DNA from: Angiostrongylus vasorum
Taxonomy: Eukaryota; Nematoda; Chromadorea; Rhabditida; Metastrongylidae
Direction of reading: 5' to 3'
NCBI GenBank assembly: GCA_018806985.1
Contig: JADANN010000403.1
Coordinates: forward strand, 124,001 to 188,000
Length of the DNA stretch: 64,000 bases
The position numbers and the translations under genes are program-made. Shown here in pieces: positions 9,989 to 21,849 of this stretch (its first letter is position 1; each line of letters opens with the position of its first letter). Under the pieces are notes generated by a model. That model did not search any database, was not told where the DNA came from, and worked only from the letters and a program-made list of their open reading frames with translations.

Positions 9989-11754
9989 CTGAAATGGACG
10001 TTTCGTCGCAGAAAACTATTAAGAAGCCCTAGTTTGCCAATAACGTTGGTTTTCATTTAAAGTTATTGTTCGCGTCTAAGATGAGCCATATTTTTGCAAC
10101 CATTTTTCACTTGTGAACAATGGTTTCCTTAATTTCTTAATGGTCTTTATGTTTTTATGCGCTAGTTCACTTGGTTTTGTTATGATTCATAGAAGCGACA
10201 AATTACCGACTGAAGAGCGTTTTGTAGAGCTGCGCCTCACTATAGCAGGCTAGGAAGTTGACCGAGACGAAGACTCAACTGAGTGGACATTTTGAACAGA
10301 AGGAAAGGAATTTTTTTGAAAATGAAAGTGAAATGAAAAGGATAAAAAAACTTATGGGACGTGATTGAATTAGTGAAATAGCTGTTGAATTGAGTTTGGA
10401 AGCTGAGAAACTGGTAAAAGAGACTTCATCTTGTGGCTCTCAATTGTAAAATTTTCGTTCTGCGCCGTGGTCTGATAAGGTAGCTTCCATGGTAGGCAAA
10501 GATCTTCGAATTTTAGGGACTTGTTTCTCAATTAGCAAAGCTCACTATGATTTCGGAGATGTGTGTTTAAAGATGAAATTAGAGTTGACTAAATTACCAT
10601 CCTTGCAAAGTCATGCAACCGTTGTCAATAGCCTTAGGGTAGTGAATAGCCACATACCATCCTAAAAAACACACAGAAACCCGTGTCACTTAGTGACTTC
10701 AGTTCCAGTGACTTTCGTGCTGTGGGAACAAAAACAGCTTCTGCTTGTTTTTTTGACGGGGAACACAACGCAGTTTTTCCAGGACTACTTGTCGTCAGTT
10801 GGTCCCCTTTTTTGAAAAGAGAATGAGAAATGGAATAAGTGGAGATAAAAGCAACTTGCAATAAAATCGCCGTCTTCGCGTTCAAAATACTTGAAAATCA
10901 CGTGGCTTTTGTCAAAGATCCGGAAATTTTGGGGAAAATTAAATGCGAAAAGTCGCCTTGGATGGATTTCACAACGAAGGGGGGCCGAACACAGGACAAT
11001 TCTCAAACCAGTGCAGCTTCAAACCAAAACTACACCACAACATTCCCAACGTGCGAGTTCATTAGTTAGATTTTGACGTGAGCTCATTTCCACTCCCACG
11101 TCGGGGATGGGACGATATGAGTCGGCCGATATGAATCGATACCATTTCGCTACCTTTCCGCTCGATTTTCAATGTACTCTTTGTGTTCACTCATTAGAGA
11201 TTCTACCGCGGACCAATGGCTAGGTGTCAGGCAGGGAAAGCAGTTTTCTACACTAAGTAGTACACTAAGGCTGTTTTTTTTTGGTGAATTGGTCTACCAG
11301 GCAACAGAGGAATCCACAAAGACACAGCCACTATTGCTGGTGGGGAGCGTATAAAGATAAAAAACAAATCACATGATTAGTTACTAAGATGTTTATGAGG
11401 CTCGCATTATGCCCGTCAAGATCGACGCGTACGTGTTCTACAGAAAGAGAAAAAAAAAGAACTGTTATTAATGAAAACAGCACTTACGAATCAAAGACGG
11501 GGAAAAAGCAGAATGGTCGGAATGAATCGATTTCAATTTTCAGAGGTCACAGTGAAAAAAGAGGCGTCGATTAAATACGCCAGCCACACGAAAGCCGGCC
11601 ATTACCTACTCTGGGAGTTGCAAAAAAAAAGGAACCTGATTTACCGGCGATTTTAGTGTATTGAAGAGCAGCTCGCCGATTGTCTTCCCGTTGGTATAAT
11701 ACAAACCACGAGCTCGATAGGCGTCTCTGAAACTATGTAAGTCAGACGATTCAT
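9989..11754. other. No firmly supported feature
   Basis: Presumably intron or intergenic. Short frames on both strands at 10.6-11.1 kb overlap each other and have no clear splice-bounded exon. Confidence 0.3.
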
Positions 11755-11965
11755 TAATGTCAATAGTTAGCCTTCAACTGTTTGAAAATGAGATGGCCGG
11801 GCCGCAGCGCTTTTAATTGGATTGCAGAGAGCGGTTTTTTTCCAGAGAAGTCCGGTACTAATTTCCCAACCCAGGAGTGATGACAGTCTTGATTGGCTCG
11901 GAACGAAGTCGAACTAGCATCATGCCCGTGATCGGACATCACTACCACTGTAGTATCCGTTCCTC
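11755..11965 (-). mobile_element. SINE-like repeat (family B), partial
   Basis: Blocks TTGGATTGCAGAGAG, TTTTTTTCC, AATTTCCC and GATGACAG match the copies at 35.67-36.08 and 40.31-40.68 kb in the same order. The tRNA-like head end lies at the right (CATCACTACCACTGTAGT region, minus strand). The tail half is missing. Confidence 0.5.
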
Positions 11966-12718
11966 ATCACAAATATTTGAAAATCATAAATTCAAAAGCG
12001 TCCAAGAAACACTTTTTCATGAAAAAAATAAGCAAAGTTATTGGAATAAAACAAGAAATAATACCATCAAATAGATGTTGGTAATAATTTTTTGAGCAGA
12101 AGAATCAAAAAAATATACGCTACTTGCTTACCGATATTTTTCCACAGTCATGTGGCACGGATGCTGGTTTTCGGACCGTATCGAAATTACACAGTAATCC
12201 CCAGAACCTACTGAGATGCAAAAATCACCTGAAGACCAAGTTTTGCACATCGTTCAACATTTGCGGTGATTTGTTCTAAGTGCAGGACGTTTCATAAAAA
12301 CCGGTATTAAGAAGTGGCATGAAATCTTAACCGCTTTACCACCTTTACTGAGCATGAGCCCGTGAGGTCCCTCGGGATGTTTCCGATGTTAACCTTGTTG
12401 ACATCTAACTGGGAAAAAAAAAGCTTTTGATTCGTCCGAAATAATTTATTCATTCCCATATGGATTTATAAAGTGTGAAAAGAATGGAGACGAAAATGCA
12501 TACTGTGGTTATTCTCTACAGAACAGTCTCTACTGAACATCTCATCGGCTTCTCGTAGTGGAGAAAAAAAATAGAATTTTATGCATTCTAGGAGAGACTG
12601 ACGCCTATTGTCCACTGGACCTGATTCCTACTAGCAATGGCTCAAAAATAATTTTTTAAATAGCAACAATGAAAAACAAACACAGCATTCTACAAGTGCG
12701 CGTTCCCGGATAACATAC
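11966..12718. other. No recognised feature
   Basis: AT-rich with several polyA/T runs; nothing recognised. Confidence 0.35.
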
Positions 12719-12903
12719 CGCCTTTGTCGTTTGTTGTGGATCTTTTCAAGCTGCTCTCCATCACCAAAAAAGCAGTTAAATCCTTCACCTGGCTGATTTA
12801 ACCCGTTCAAAATCATGTAGAATTTTCGGGATCTCCCCATCGTTACTTGCTGGTTATGAAATTCCTTTCTACAGTTTGTTGCGAGTCTACATGAAGATTT
12901 CAC
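12719..12903 (-). CDS. Putative internal exon, family not recognised
   Basis: A 185-base minus-strand exon is bounded by a TCTCTAG acceptor and a strong G|GTATGTTA donor. It is open throughout in one frame, with segments such as FYMILNGLNQPGEGF and GDGEQLEKIHNKRQ. I do not recognise the family. It could be an upstream exon of the minus-strand gene ending at 9322, which would need a roughly 2.7 kb intron or further unseen exons. Confidence 0.3.
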
Positions 12904-13214
12904 CTAGAGATCCTGTACACAACCGATGCTTCCACGTACGACTCTGACGACGTCGTTGGGCAATTGTCTTCATAATTTCCCCAGTTATTTTTGCTGTATT
13001 AGACTTAATATTTACAAAAAATGATTCCAAAGAATAAACAGCATACAAGTAAATTTATTGATCCTTACGGTAGGTGTTAATGGAAGCCTCAAATTGTAGA
13101 GAGTTCATATGAAGCACGTCGACTATTTCTACCAAAGCCGGCTTCTTAGAGCATTTTGGGAATATTTCGTTGAAAAAAACAGACAACACTTTCATCCTTA
13201 TTAACAATTTTCAG
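12904..13214. other. No recognised feature
   Basis: AT-rich; probably intronic or intergenic. Confidence 0.3.
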
Positions 13215-13311
13215 CTTCCGTGCTTAACAAATGAAGAGTTCAACGAGTGGAAAAATCACATGTTGGTGAGAAAAGAAGCACCACAGGAAGAGTTTGCAGC
13301 GAACTTACTTG
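13215..13311 (+). CDS. Putative internal exon, family not recognised
   Basis: A 97-base plus-strand exon starts after an AATTTTCAG acceptor and ends before GTGTAAGG. The open frame reads LPCLTNEEFNEWKNHM then APQEEFAANLL, a composition typical of real coding sequence. The 97-base length gives a phase change across the exon. No partner exons were established. Confidence 0.3.
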
Positions 13312-14849
13312 GTGTAAGGAAAACCTTGTTGTTTGGTTTTGGGAACTAATTACTGTAGTCATGAAAAGACTTCAGTTCCACAATTATTCGTGTCATGAAA
13401 CACATTCGCGCCGTCGTCTGGTTGAAGCAGAAACACTTTTTACTGAGCGCCACACGCGATTTTGCGGACCTTCTATTATATGTTGAAAAAACATTTAAGT
13501 TCATCGTTAAAAGTAATTAGAAGCCTAATAGGAAAGAGATCGAAGTGAACAAAACCGATTTCTAACGATGACGAATTAGCACTGGTAGCCAGGCCGCTCG
13601 AAGCATAAATGCTGTCTGCGGAAAAAGCCAACAATACTGGTAGAGAAGTCTGTAGATGGTTGGCCATTCCACAAAGGAGGATGGACAAGCTGTCCGCATG
13701 AAAATTAGCTCAACAGCTCGGCCGCTCGAGAAGCACAATACAAACCGTCCTAGATTGATCGAACAGTAGAAAAATATTGAGTAAAAGAACATTTTTTTTA
13801 ACATTAGCCTTCATCACATGAACCAAGCTGTGAGGACCCCCAGTGTCGTTCGTACGATTAATTTTCTCGCATCGATCATACACGAATACTTGTCTTTGAT
13901 TTGCGTGTCCGTGCGGCTGGTGCATGAGAATATTTAACCTTCTTCTCGGATACATCGATTGCTGGTCGAGACGACTAACCTTGGAATACTCTGAGAGCTG
14001 GTGCTAAGGTGTTCGCATGACCTCATCACAGACAGTCTCCAACCTTTATGCATTGGAAGGAGCACTCCTCAGACAACCTTGGCACTAAGTTCTCGATCTC
14101 GAAACGATGAGAGCTGTCGTTAGCAAAGAACGGGTTCGAAGTGCCACTTTGCGTGTATTGAACAACATCTCTATCACTACGCTCACCTTGTCCCAACAAA
14201 AGAGGCGTTAGAAATCTTTTTTGTTAAACTTGTTTCCTGCTGATAAAACATTGATTACTTCCATAGATCAATACATTATCAGTGACTTGGAAATTTCACC
14301 ACAATGATCCATAAACACGAAACCTTCGTAATCGAAGAGGGAGTAAGAACTAAAGTCACTGCTTAATAGGTAAACGAGTAGTCGTTAGAACTCAATCTGT
14401 ATTGAAACGTGGCCTAATACTCTACTTATGAAAATATTCCCTCCAAAACATGTCCGTAACAGAAACAAGCTCCGCTTACCGTAAGGAGTTCGCTCTCCAA
14501 TTCCTCATCGTTGCTACTGGTCACCTCCACATTGTATTCTACATTTTCTAGAATTTTTTAAAGGTTGTATTTAAACCCCTGCAAATTATCTCGTTAATAA
14601 TGATTACTAACTGGTAAATCTAAAATAGGGTTCATAGAATGATTAACAATCCAATTAACACCACGTAGAATGACAAGCGATGAGTAGGTTATGCAGACTT
14701 GAAGAATTGCTGATTATTATGAGGTAGACTGCTGAAGATGGACAAAACTCAAATAATGTTGCCGTAGGTTATTGTCCCATGAGGTCACCTCTAATCAGCT
14801 GTATCACTGCAACAAATTGAAAAACACACACACACACTTGACACTTTAA
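13312..14849. other. No recognised feature
   Basis: Short opposing frames near 13.5-13.95 kb without motif or splice support. A short (CA)n run lies at about 14825-14837. Confidence 0.35.
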
Positions 14850-15225
14850 CGGCCCGTCCTCACTGGTTGTGCGGGCGCCAGCGTAATCGCCATTTATCGG
14901 AGATTTGCTGGCTAAGCCATTGTGGTTCCTTGGAATCCCGAGGTCAGCCTGGCAAAAGTCTGCCTCAGGTCTTCACCACCACGGGCAGTCGCAGCCGTTC
15001 TGGATCAGAGGGAGATTTGCCACCATGCAACTTTGATACCGAGACGGTGGCGGATCCTGGTATTGGTTCACTCTTAGCTACGCTTCCTTATGGAAACGCC
15101 GGACTCCTTCTCAGCTTGGGAGACCCTGCCGGGAAACGAATCCCCCCATTGTACATCGCAGTCCGACACCCAGGAGCACCTCCCAGCCACGATGAGGCGG
15201 TAAACCGCTGGGAGGAATTGAAAAA
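14850..15225. repeat. Family-D repeat, near full length
   Basis: The repeat starts near GGCCCGTCCTCACTGG, which can pair with the following GCGGGC to form a hairpin. It ends with CTCCCAGCCACG...CGCTGGGAGG, another hairpin. In reverse orientation the second end has a weak A-box-like TGGCTGGGAGG and a B-box-like GATTCGT, so a tRNA-derived SINE origin is possible. A 131-codon open frame across it is an artefact. Confidence 0.6.
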
Positions 15226-15514
15226 CAACCACATCAAAAATTGGACTTATTCAATCGAATGAACTAGAGCTTCGAAAGGAGTTTTAATGTTAAATTGGTA
15301 AAGAATCTCATTCAATGAAGAATACCTGGCTTCTTAGTCGCGGAAATACTTGCCGCATTAGCATTTGGTGGAGAGGAGATTAGGTAAGATCTAAAAAGGC
15401 TTTCACCTGCCCTAGGGCATAGGTGAATTGAAGAATGGTCTCACCGCTTCCGGTTTACAGGGTATACATCTACTTTTTTGTATGTTCATAGAAGCACGTA
15501 TGAGTACGAAGGGA
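15226..15514. other. No recognised feature
   Basis: Nothing seen. Confidence 0.3.
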
Positions 15515-15805
15515 CGTGTTACACAGTGCTCGGATGCACCCTGCAATACACATGGGCTCGTTCCCCGATCCCAAGTCTCACCAAGCCTTCCACCCCTCTG
15601 AGGTCAGCAGATTGCTACTAGAGATGTCTGAGAGGTTAGCAGCACTCTCTCGACATGTCGGTAGCACATCGGTAGGCTACGGCGAGTACTTGTAAACGCC
15701 AGATATGCATTCAACCACCTGCAACGATGGTTAATGAAGTCGAATGCACAGCGTATCCCTCAGGGACTGATCGAAGTCGAGAGGTTTATCTCTTATCCTT
15801 TACGA
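15515..15805 (+). mobile_element. tRNA-derived SINE (family A), copy 4
   Basis: The head GTTACACAGTGCTCGG is eroded; the body and TTTATC tail fit the family. It contains a small internal duplication (GTCGGTAGCACATCGGTAGGC) absent from other copies. Confidence 0.6.
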
Positions 15806-16338
15806 GTACGAAGATGCTGCTAAAAATTCAGCAGCATTTCAAGTTTCCTAAATCAGGAAAGGACTATGGTTAATATGTTATATTACAATTCACGAAAAAC
15901 ATTTTTCGAATCCTCTCGAGGATCTCACGGTGCATGCGAAGAAGATTAGGTGCTACAGTGGCCGAAAAGAGGAAAAGAAGCTAATTTTTGACCAATCGCC
16001 TTAAAAAAAGGATGAAACCGATGTCTACGGCTGAAAAGAAAGCATTAACACCTGCACTGGACATTTTGACAGCATGCGCCTCAAACATCATGCGTTCACA
16101 CAGGTGAGGTAGGAGCACTTTCTATCGAATTCGGGAAGAGATTAACATGATGAAGTAGACCAAATCGCAATGTATTAAAAAATCTGATAATACCCCGACA
16201 AGAAAAAGGTGGTGATTAATTGACATGTGAACGCCGCCACCAAATATCAAATGCACTCTAATTGGGATTTGCGCACACTAGTAGCTAACTACTTGTAAGG
16301 TTCTCTCATCGATAATAGCGATTGAATACATTATTTAC
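15806..16338. other. No recognised feature
   Basis: AT-rich; may contain the 3' part of the minus-strand gene fragment at 16.3-16.7 kb, but no exon could be supported. Confidence 0.3.
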
Positions 16339-16692
16339 CTGTACAACATCTGAATAGTGTTGAGAAATATACAGCTTGAAATCCATTAAGAAATCGTGAA
16401 CAAGTGCTAGTTTTGAGACGCTAGGCCAATTCATATATCTATCGCAGAGTTCTTTTCGATCATGCGCAGTTCTGACAGAGGAGTAAAAAAAAGGGACTTC
16501 TTACCTGGATTTCTGAAGCGCATGTCTTCACTAGTGCCGTGGGCCCCAACAAATATTGAATCGCTTCTTTCTCGTGAAATCGTTGTCCAAAGTGGTGGCA
16601 TGCTACGAAAATGTTGGTGTCTGCGAGGCACAGTGCAAAATATGAAATCATTTCCATCTGTGGATGCAGATATTTGACGTAAGCGAACATGT
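16339..16692 (-). CDS. Putative gene fragment, family not recognised
   Basis: Two minus-strand coding blocks are visible. The first, 16505-16692, lies between an ATTTGCAG acceptor and a CCAG|GTAAGAAG donor and is open in one frame (MFAYVKYLHPQMEMISYF, then HFGQRFHEKEAIQYLLG). The second, about 16339-16471, ends at a strong ACAG|GTAAAT donor (ELCDRYMNWPSVSKLALVH, then DFKLYISQHYSDVVQ). The 33 bases between them contain a T8 run. As a spliced intron the phase does not fit; as coding sequence one T too many would restore a single frame. This is either a homopolymer error or a decayed gene. Confidence 0.35.
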
Positions 16693-16959
16693 CTGCAAAT
16701 CCTCTCTATAGTTGCCATTCTCTTGGAGTCCACTCCACCGTTCTTTTCGTCATTTGTCATTTATTCTTTCTATCATGTGACACGCCCATCTATGATTCGC
16801 TATCGATGTATATTTTTCCTGATTACCCAAGATGAGATAAGCTTCGTATATCAGAGAAGTGCATTTCGTCAAAAAGTTTTGAGTACCGGTTAAATTTTTA
16901 GAAGACACTGTTCAAGTACTCTGTGTATGGTGCGCAAATTTCATGACGTCGTTGAAGCA
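16693..16959. other. No recognised feature
   Basis: Upstream flank of the minus-strand fragment; no further exon seen. Confidence 0.3.
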
Positions 16960-17760
16960 TCAGTCCTCGCCTCTGAGGCATAACGGCGCTATGACGACTG
17001 CTGTGTTTGTGTCCACTAGTTAGTCGATGGCTCCTTTCAAAGACCCGAACACGGGCCACGCTGCATTCGTTGCGCCGTTTACTTTCTCGTCCATTTTGTT
17101 CTTCATGCTCATTGGACGTCTAAGGTACACGAAGAAGCCATTCTCTGGAATCAGAGACCCACAAAGTTTGTCCAGCTCCCCCTTCGCACTGCGGGTTTCC
17201 CACGAAGTGGGTCTTCTACCGATTTATGCGCAGTCAGGTCTTTTTCCCGTTTCGTTGAGCTCATTGACCATCGTCTCTGCTTCCCTGGTGTTTCTTGAGA
17301 TGACGACGTCTTCTGAGAAACGAGGGCTTGATAGGAATTTCCCATCAATATGTATGTCTTACTAATCCCAATCGAGTGGCTTCATTATCCAATGCAGTGC
17401 GGCACCAAATGACTTTGGGGTGAGATTTCCATGTCATTTGAAACGGTTTTGATGTGGTCCACGCAGCAGAATCTCTGTCAGAATCCTGCCTGCTACCTCG
17501 GTTGTGCTTCATCCAAGGTCTCTAATATAATCAGAAAGGTAATTTTCGTGAGCATTTGGCAGCGTACAATCAACAAGTATTTCGGACCATAGTTACAAAG
17601 TACCCTTCGGCCACCCTTCTTTGGTAGGATAACCGTGTGCGACATGCTACACTTGCCCTGGATTTCCTCATTCTAAAAGAAAAATGTATGATTTGCGGGA
17701 GGCACATGTCATTTGTGGCCTCCAGCCCGAAGCGATTCGCCGGCGTAGCTAGAAGTAGAT
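16960..17760 (-). mobile_element. RTE-type LINE fragment
   Basis: The minus strand shows blocks of a reverse transcriptase: FSEDVVISRNTREAETMVNE around 17262-17322 sits where the FADDIV catalytic box lies, with the first aspartate changed to glutamate. An EKVNGATNAAWPVFGSLK block follows downstream. The same region order is seen in the longer element at 38.7-41.3 kb. Stops and substitutions show it is inactive. Confidence 0.6.
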
Positions 17761-18225
17761 CGACGAATAGCTCCTATTTTTCGATTATTATATTTTTTGC
17801 GTTGTTTTACTATGTGTGGAGCATTCGAGAAACCCCTCTGCTCATTAACTCTAGTTTCATGTACTAATAATCCACCTATCACAGAAGGTATACAAGATTA
17901 CAGTCTCCATCTTCTTCTGGTCCTATCATTTCACGTAGAAGAAGTCAACGCCAAAAACTGCGTCGTGGTAAATACGTACAAATTAGAGCATTCCACTTCA
18001 AACTAGTGGTAATTCGTTGCCGAGAACAAAATCGAAAACCTAATTTCAACTGGCAGCTGCTACATTTCTGGTAGACTGTCCTAAGCACTGCTAACCACTG
18101 CTTTGGTGCATTGGCCGAACTGAATTATCGAAGGCGTAGAACAATAAATCTCAAGGTGAGAAACCAAGAAAAGAGTGCGCAGCACGCTTACATTCATTAC
18201 ACGATGACATCGTCAATATCTCCAC

Positions 18226-18570
18226 GTGAAGAGTGCTATGGCAAGAGCCGTTAACGGTCTCTTAGCTAATCCAAGTGATAAAGAATACGTGCTAACGACC
18301 TTGATCTCTCACGATGAAGTTACCCACACTCATTGTTTTGATACGCTAAGAAAAACAGTCAAAAATTCAATACTCAACATTAAGTTCGAAATGCATAGCC
18401 TCAGGACAGCATCGAACAACTATAACGCAACAGCGGAACGCCTTGTACAAAACATCCTCTTAATGAAGGATGCTCGAAGACCAGGTGATGCATACAACAA
18501 AAAATTACTGAACTGCTTGACAGAGCGACATGGCAGCTTTCTCATCTCTCATAACAAAACGGCATGTTGA
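18226..18570 (+). CDS. Uncharacterised 114-codon open frame
   Basis: An uninterrupted plus-strand frame starts at an ATG and ends at TGA. The predicted protein is polar and mostly helical-looking, with no signal peptide, membrane segment or motif I recognise. There are no obvious splice sites at either end. It may be a retroelement gag remnant or a chance frame. Confidence 0.25.
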   Translation: MKSAMARAVNGLLANPSDKEYVLTTLISHDEVTHTHCFDTLRKTVKNSILNIKFEMHSLRTASNNYNATAERLVQNILLMKDARRPGDAYNKKLLNCLTERHGSFLISHNKTAC

Positions 18571-18714
18571 AAGATGCAAAGTTCAGCATTCCCAAGTGAC
18601 ATAGATCTCTAGCCACCAACAACAAAGTTGAAACCTATTCTTATTTCGAAACCAGCAAAAAGAATATAAGATTGCGAGATATTCTGGAAAGCACAATGTT
18701 TTAGCTTTTATCTG
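18571..18714. other. No recognised feature
   Basis: Nothing seen. Confidence 0.3.
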
Positions 18715-18850
18715 TTGCCTATTCTCTTTTCAGGGAGGGTCACTATGTGAAATACAACCAGAAGGTTACAGATATAGGGAGGAAAACTCGGCACCCCAGG
18801 TGGTCTTCGAACCCGAAATTACCCTTTCGTGATGGTGAACGGTGCTAAAA
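18715..18850. repeat. Foldback repeat, divergent arm fragment
   Basis: Shares the order GCCTATTCT, AGGGAGGGTCACTATGTGAAAT, AACTCGG, CCCTTTCGTGATGGTGAACG with the left arm of the foldback family, but strongly diverged. Confidence 0.4.
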
Positions 18851-19310
18851 AAACATCTTTGTACTCAATGTTACTCGGTTAGCTTTGTTAACACGGCACG
18901 TTGCCAGTACTTTCCGATATGTGATTGAGGGGTGCGCTGTCTATTTACCTATTATAAGGAGACTTATGGAACTTATGCTCTGTGTTATTTCGCCCCTAAC
19001 GTATTTTTTATCAACTGTATGTTCTTGCAAGACACGAAATAAAAAGTAGTTTTCAGCAGTTTGAAACTATAACAAACTATTCTTTACAATGACTGCATTC
19101 TGACCCATTGATGGAAGGAAGGCATTTGAAAACTCCTTGCTGACAGTATGTTCCTTCACTAGGAAAGATATTGCCCTTAAAGCAAATCGTCTCACGGTCC
19201 AAGTTCAATATGGGGCTTTCGGCGGAAAAATGTCAAGTATTTCGTTTACGTTTACTTGCTGTTTCCTCGAAGTTGTCGCAATCGAATAAGTCGACGCCAT
19301 TGGTGAATCT
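18851..19310. other. No recognised feature
   Basis: AT-rich; nothing recognised. Confidence 0.3.
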
Positions 19311-19710
19311 TAGTTGGACACTTGGATGGCCCGTATTCACTGGTTGTGCGGGCCCCAGCATAACTTCCGTTTTATCGCAGCTTTGCTGGTCTCTCCATTG
19401 CGGTTTCCTAGAGTCCCGAGGTTAGCCTGGCCAAAATCTGCCTCAAGTCTTCACCACTACAGGCAGTCGCCGGCCTTTGTGCATCAGAGTGGGATTTACC
19501 ACAATGCGACTAGTTTCACACCACGACGGTGGTAGATCCTTGTATTGGTTTACTCTTAGACAGGCTTCCTGATGGAAATGCCGGATTCATTCTCAGCTTA
19601 GGAGGCCCAGGCGTGATGACGAATCCCCCCTCTGTAGATCGCAGCCCGACACAAGGAACACTACCCAGCCACGATGAAGCGGTAAACCGTTGGGAAGTAG
19701 GTGAAGTAAC
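19311..19710. repeat. Family-D repeat, near full length
   Basis: Begins at GGACACTTGGATGGCCCG, including the short CACTTGGA unit that is repeated in other copies, and ends with a CCCAGCCACGATGAAGCGG hairpin. Closely matches the 14.85 and 30.4 kb copies. Confidence 0.6.
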
Positions 19711-19984
19711 ACGCATCACTACTAAAAAAGACGCGTTAGCTAGGTGAATTCTAGGTTAAGCAAAGTACATATGAAGAGATCTGTTAGGCAACGTGCTACG
19801 ATGTTGAGTTTGCATGGTGTAAGTTCACGGATGAAAAAAATTGTTCATTGAAAATTCTTGGAAGCACATTTATTTCATGCTTTAACACAAATATGTAGCA
19901 TTTTCTACCAATCTACATATTATAGTAACGATGTCTTCCTAACAGCACACCTGGAGCAAAAAAAACTCGCCGAGAGAAAGACTA

Positions 19985-20115
19985 GCCAAGGGGCTTGGTT
20001 GGTGTGTTGGATAACATATGAGCCCCGGAAAGGGTTATTGCGGGTTTGAAACAGGCTCGGGTCTGAGTTTTGCCAGTTTCTCAGTATTCTAGTGGTTGTA
20101 CTCTGGAAAGCTTTC
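19985..20115. repeat. Foldback repeat, right-arm fragment
   Basis: GCCCCGGAAAGGGTTATTGCG, then GAGTTTTGCCAGTTTCTCAG and GTGGTTGTA match the right arm seen at 8.7 kb. Only one arm is present. Confidence 0.45.
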
Positions 20116-20296
20116 AATCTTTCATTGCATTCATAAAAAAATGGACGATTTTTTACAAAATGAACTAAACGCCCTGTAAACGGAAGCAAACGCTTCCGTC
20201 AAGCAATGTGAAATAAGAACTGAATCCAACCATATGGTTCTCGCCCATTAGTACGCCCGAAGTACGACAAGTAACAAATTCTAGAGGACCCAACTG

Positions 20297-20557
20297 GTGA
20301 TTCGTCTACAAACGGCACTAGCGAACAGCGAACGCTTTGAGGACAAGAAAATATCGTGTGAGTGTTCGTTCGCCATAATCAGCGAACTACGACAGGAAGT
20401 TGTAGATAGAACGGACTTGCGAAAGCAACTCCGCACAAAATCCACGAAAGATAATCAAAGACACGCATTGAAGGAAAACAATCAAGAATCAGATGAAGAA
20501 CACAAAACTGAGGAACTTTCTGGACCGATCAGTGGTATACCTGGATGTGGGACTTGA
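20297..20557 (+). CDS. Uncharacterised coiled-coil-like open frame
   Basis: An 86-codon plus-strand frame rich in Leu, Glu, Lys and Arg with heptad-like spacing (LQTALANSERFEDKK, then ISELRQEVVDRTDLRKQL). It ends in a low-complexity acidic stretch. The beginning resembles an internal exon of a long coiled-coil protein, but no acceptor or donor is convincing. Function unknown. Confidence 0.25.
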   Translation: MIRLQTALANSERFEDKKISCECSFAIISELRQEVVDRTDLRKQLRTKSTKDNQRHALKENNQESDEEHKTEELSGPISGIPGCGT

Positions 20558-21174
20558 CCCTCGCGAAAATGGATGTCCACAGGTGTTAGAAAAACGTTGC
20601 GGGACCGGCGTTTGTAACTCTTCTACGTTCTACCTTTTCCAGCGGTTTATTTGAACATATAGGGACAGTTTCCTTAGACTTCTTGTAATCAGTCGATAGC
20701 TTATTGAACACAGATTCTATGGAGGACGTGTTTTATGAGAAGGTGCCTTCTTAATAGTTTTCGACCTTTTAATTTTTCACTACGAAGCGAAAGACTATTG
20801 CTGCCGAAGAGGGTGTGCAGCTGGAGAGTGTGGCCAGTGAAGAGGCGCAGGATGGTTGGCAACGCAAGCAGTGTGCCATATCATTTTTGAAAAGCAGTTC
20901 GTTATTTTGCAATTCTTTACCGCCATGATGACTTCCGGTTGTTGTTTGGAACGAGAGGATATCGAAACCATAGGGTGAACATCAAACTATTCCTTGCGGA
21001 ACGCATGCAACATCATTAAATGCCAACTGCAGTGTGACTGCATACAGGACGAGTGTGTTTTTCTTCATACACAGGAGTTCCATATGCACCAAAAAACATG
21101 TCCAATTAAAGGATAACGGAAGTAATTAGGATAACAAGAAAAATTAACATTCCAGAACACAAAGCACACATGAA
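20558..21174. other. No recognised feature
   Basis: Nothing recognised. Confidence 0.3.
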
Positions 21175-21440
21175 AAGCTCTCGGCGTTGACCAATCCCTT
21201 CGGAGTGCGCCATGCATTCGACTTCACTAAGCATCGCTGGAGGCGATTTGATGCATATGTGCCCTTTACAACGACTCGCTGTAGCGTACCGGTGCACCGA
21301 ACCAGTGGTGTTATCCTTCTAGACAGGGCTGGTACCAATTTGTGGAACCCTGGGGGGTGGACTCTTGGTGAGCCACGGGCGCGGAATCGATCCAATGTGT
21401 ATTGTACGGCGCCTTCAAACACTGCGCCACACGCGCCCAC
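21175..21440 (-). mobile_element. tRNA-derived SINE (family A), copy 5
   Basis: Minus-strand head GGCGCAGTGTTTGAAGGCGCC with a B-box-like GGATCGATTCC, then the full body and a tail near 21175. One of the better preserved copies. Confidence 0.65.
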
Positions 21441-21849
21441 AACGCACAGTAGAACCAGAGAAACGCAAAAATCCCTTCATGACCCAGGTTGAAACCAATG
21501 TATGCGACGGGAATCACAATGGAACGAGGAGGGGGCGCATGGAAGTTCTCGGTGTGGTTGGTGTGAGATCCGTAAGCGCTACAGTGAGCACAGCGAAAGA
21601 TTCGGTGCGGCGTAACGATACCGAGGGAAATTAGGCGTCGTCGCGAGACTGTTAAGCTACAAGATCGGCGTCACCAGAAAGTCAACTCATAGTAGACTTT
21701 AGAAGTGCGGGATGTACAAAGGAGGTTATCTCATAAAAATATCTGCAATTACAGTCTTGTGCTTCGACTACCGCCTTATCAGATTGCAATGCTCGAAAAA
21801 TGTTTCCAACACCCGTCTTTCCGCACACTGTAGCATGATTCTGCATACG
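21441..21849. other. No recognised feature
   Basis: Flank of the BEL/Pao element; nothing recognised. Confidence 0.3.

Noticed and set aside
14867..15262. 131-codon plus-strand open frame
   Set aside because: It lies within a family-D repeat whose other copies do not keep the frame.
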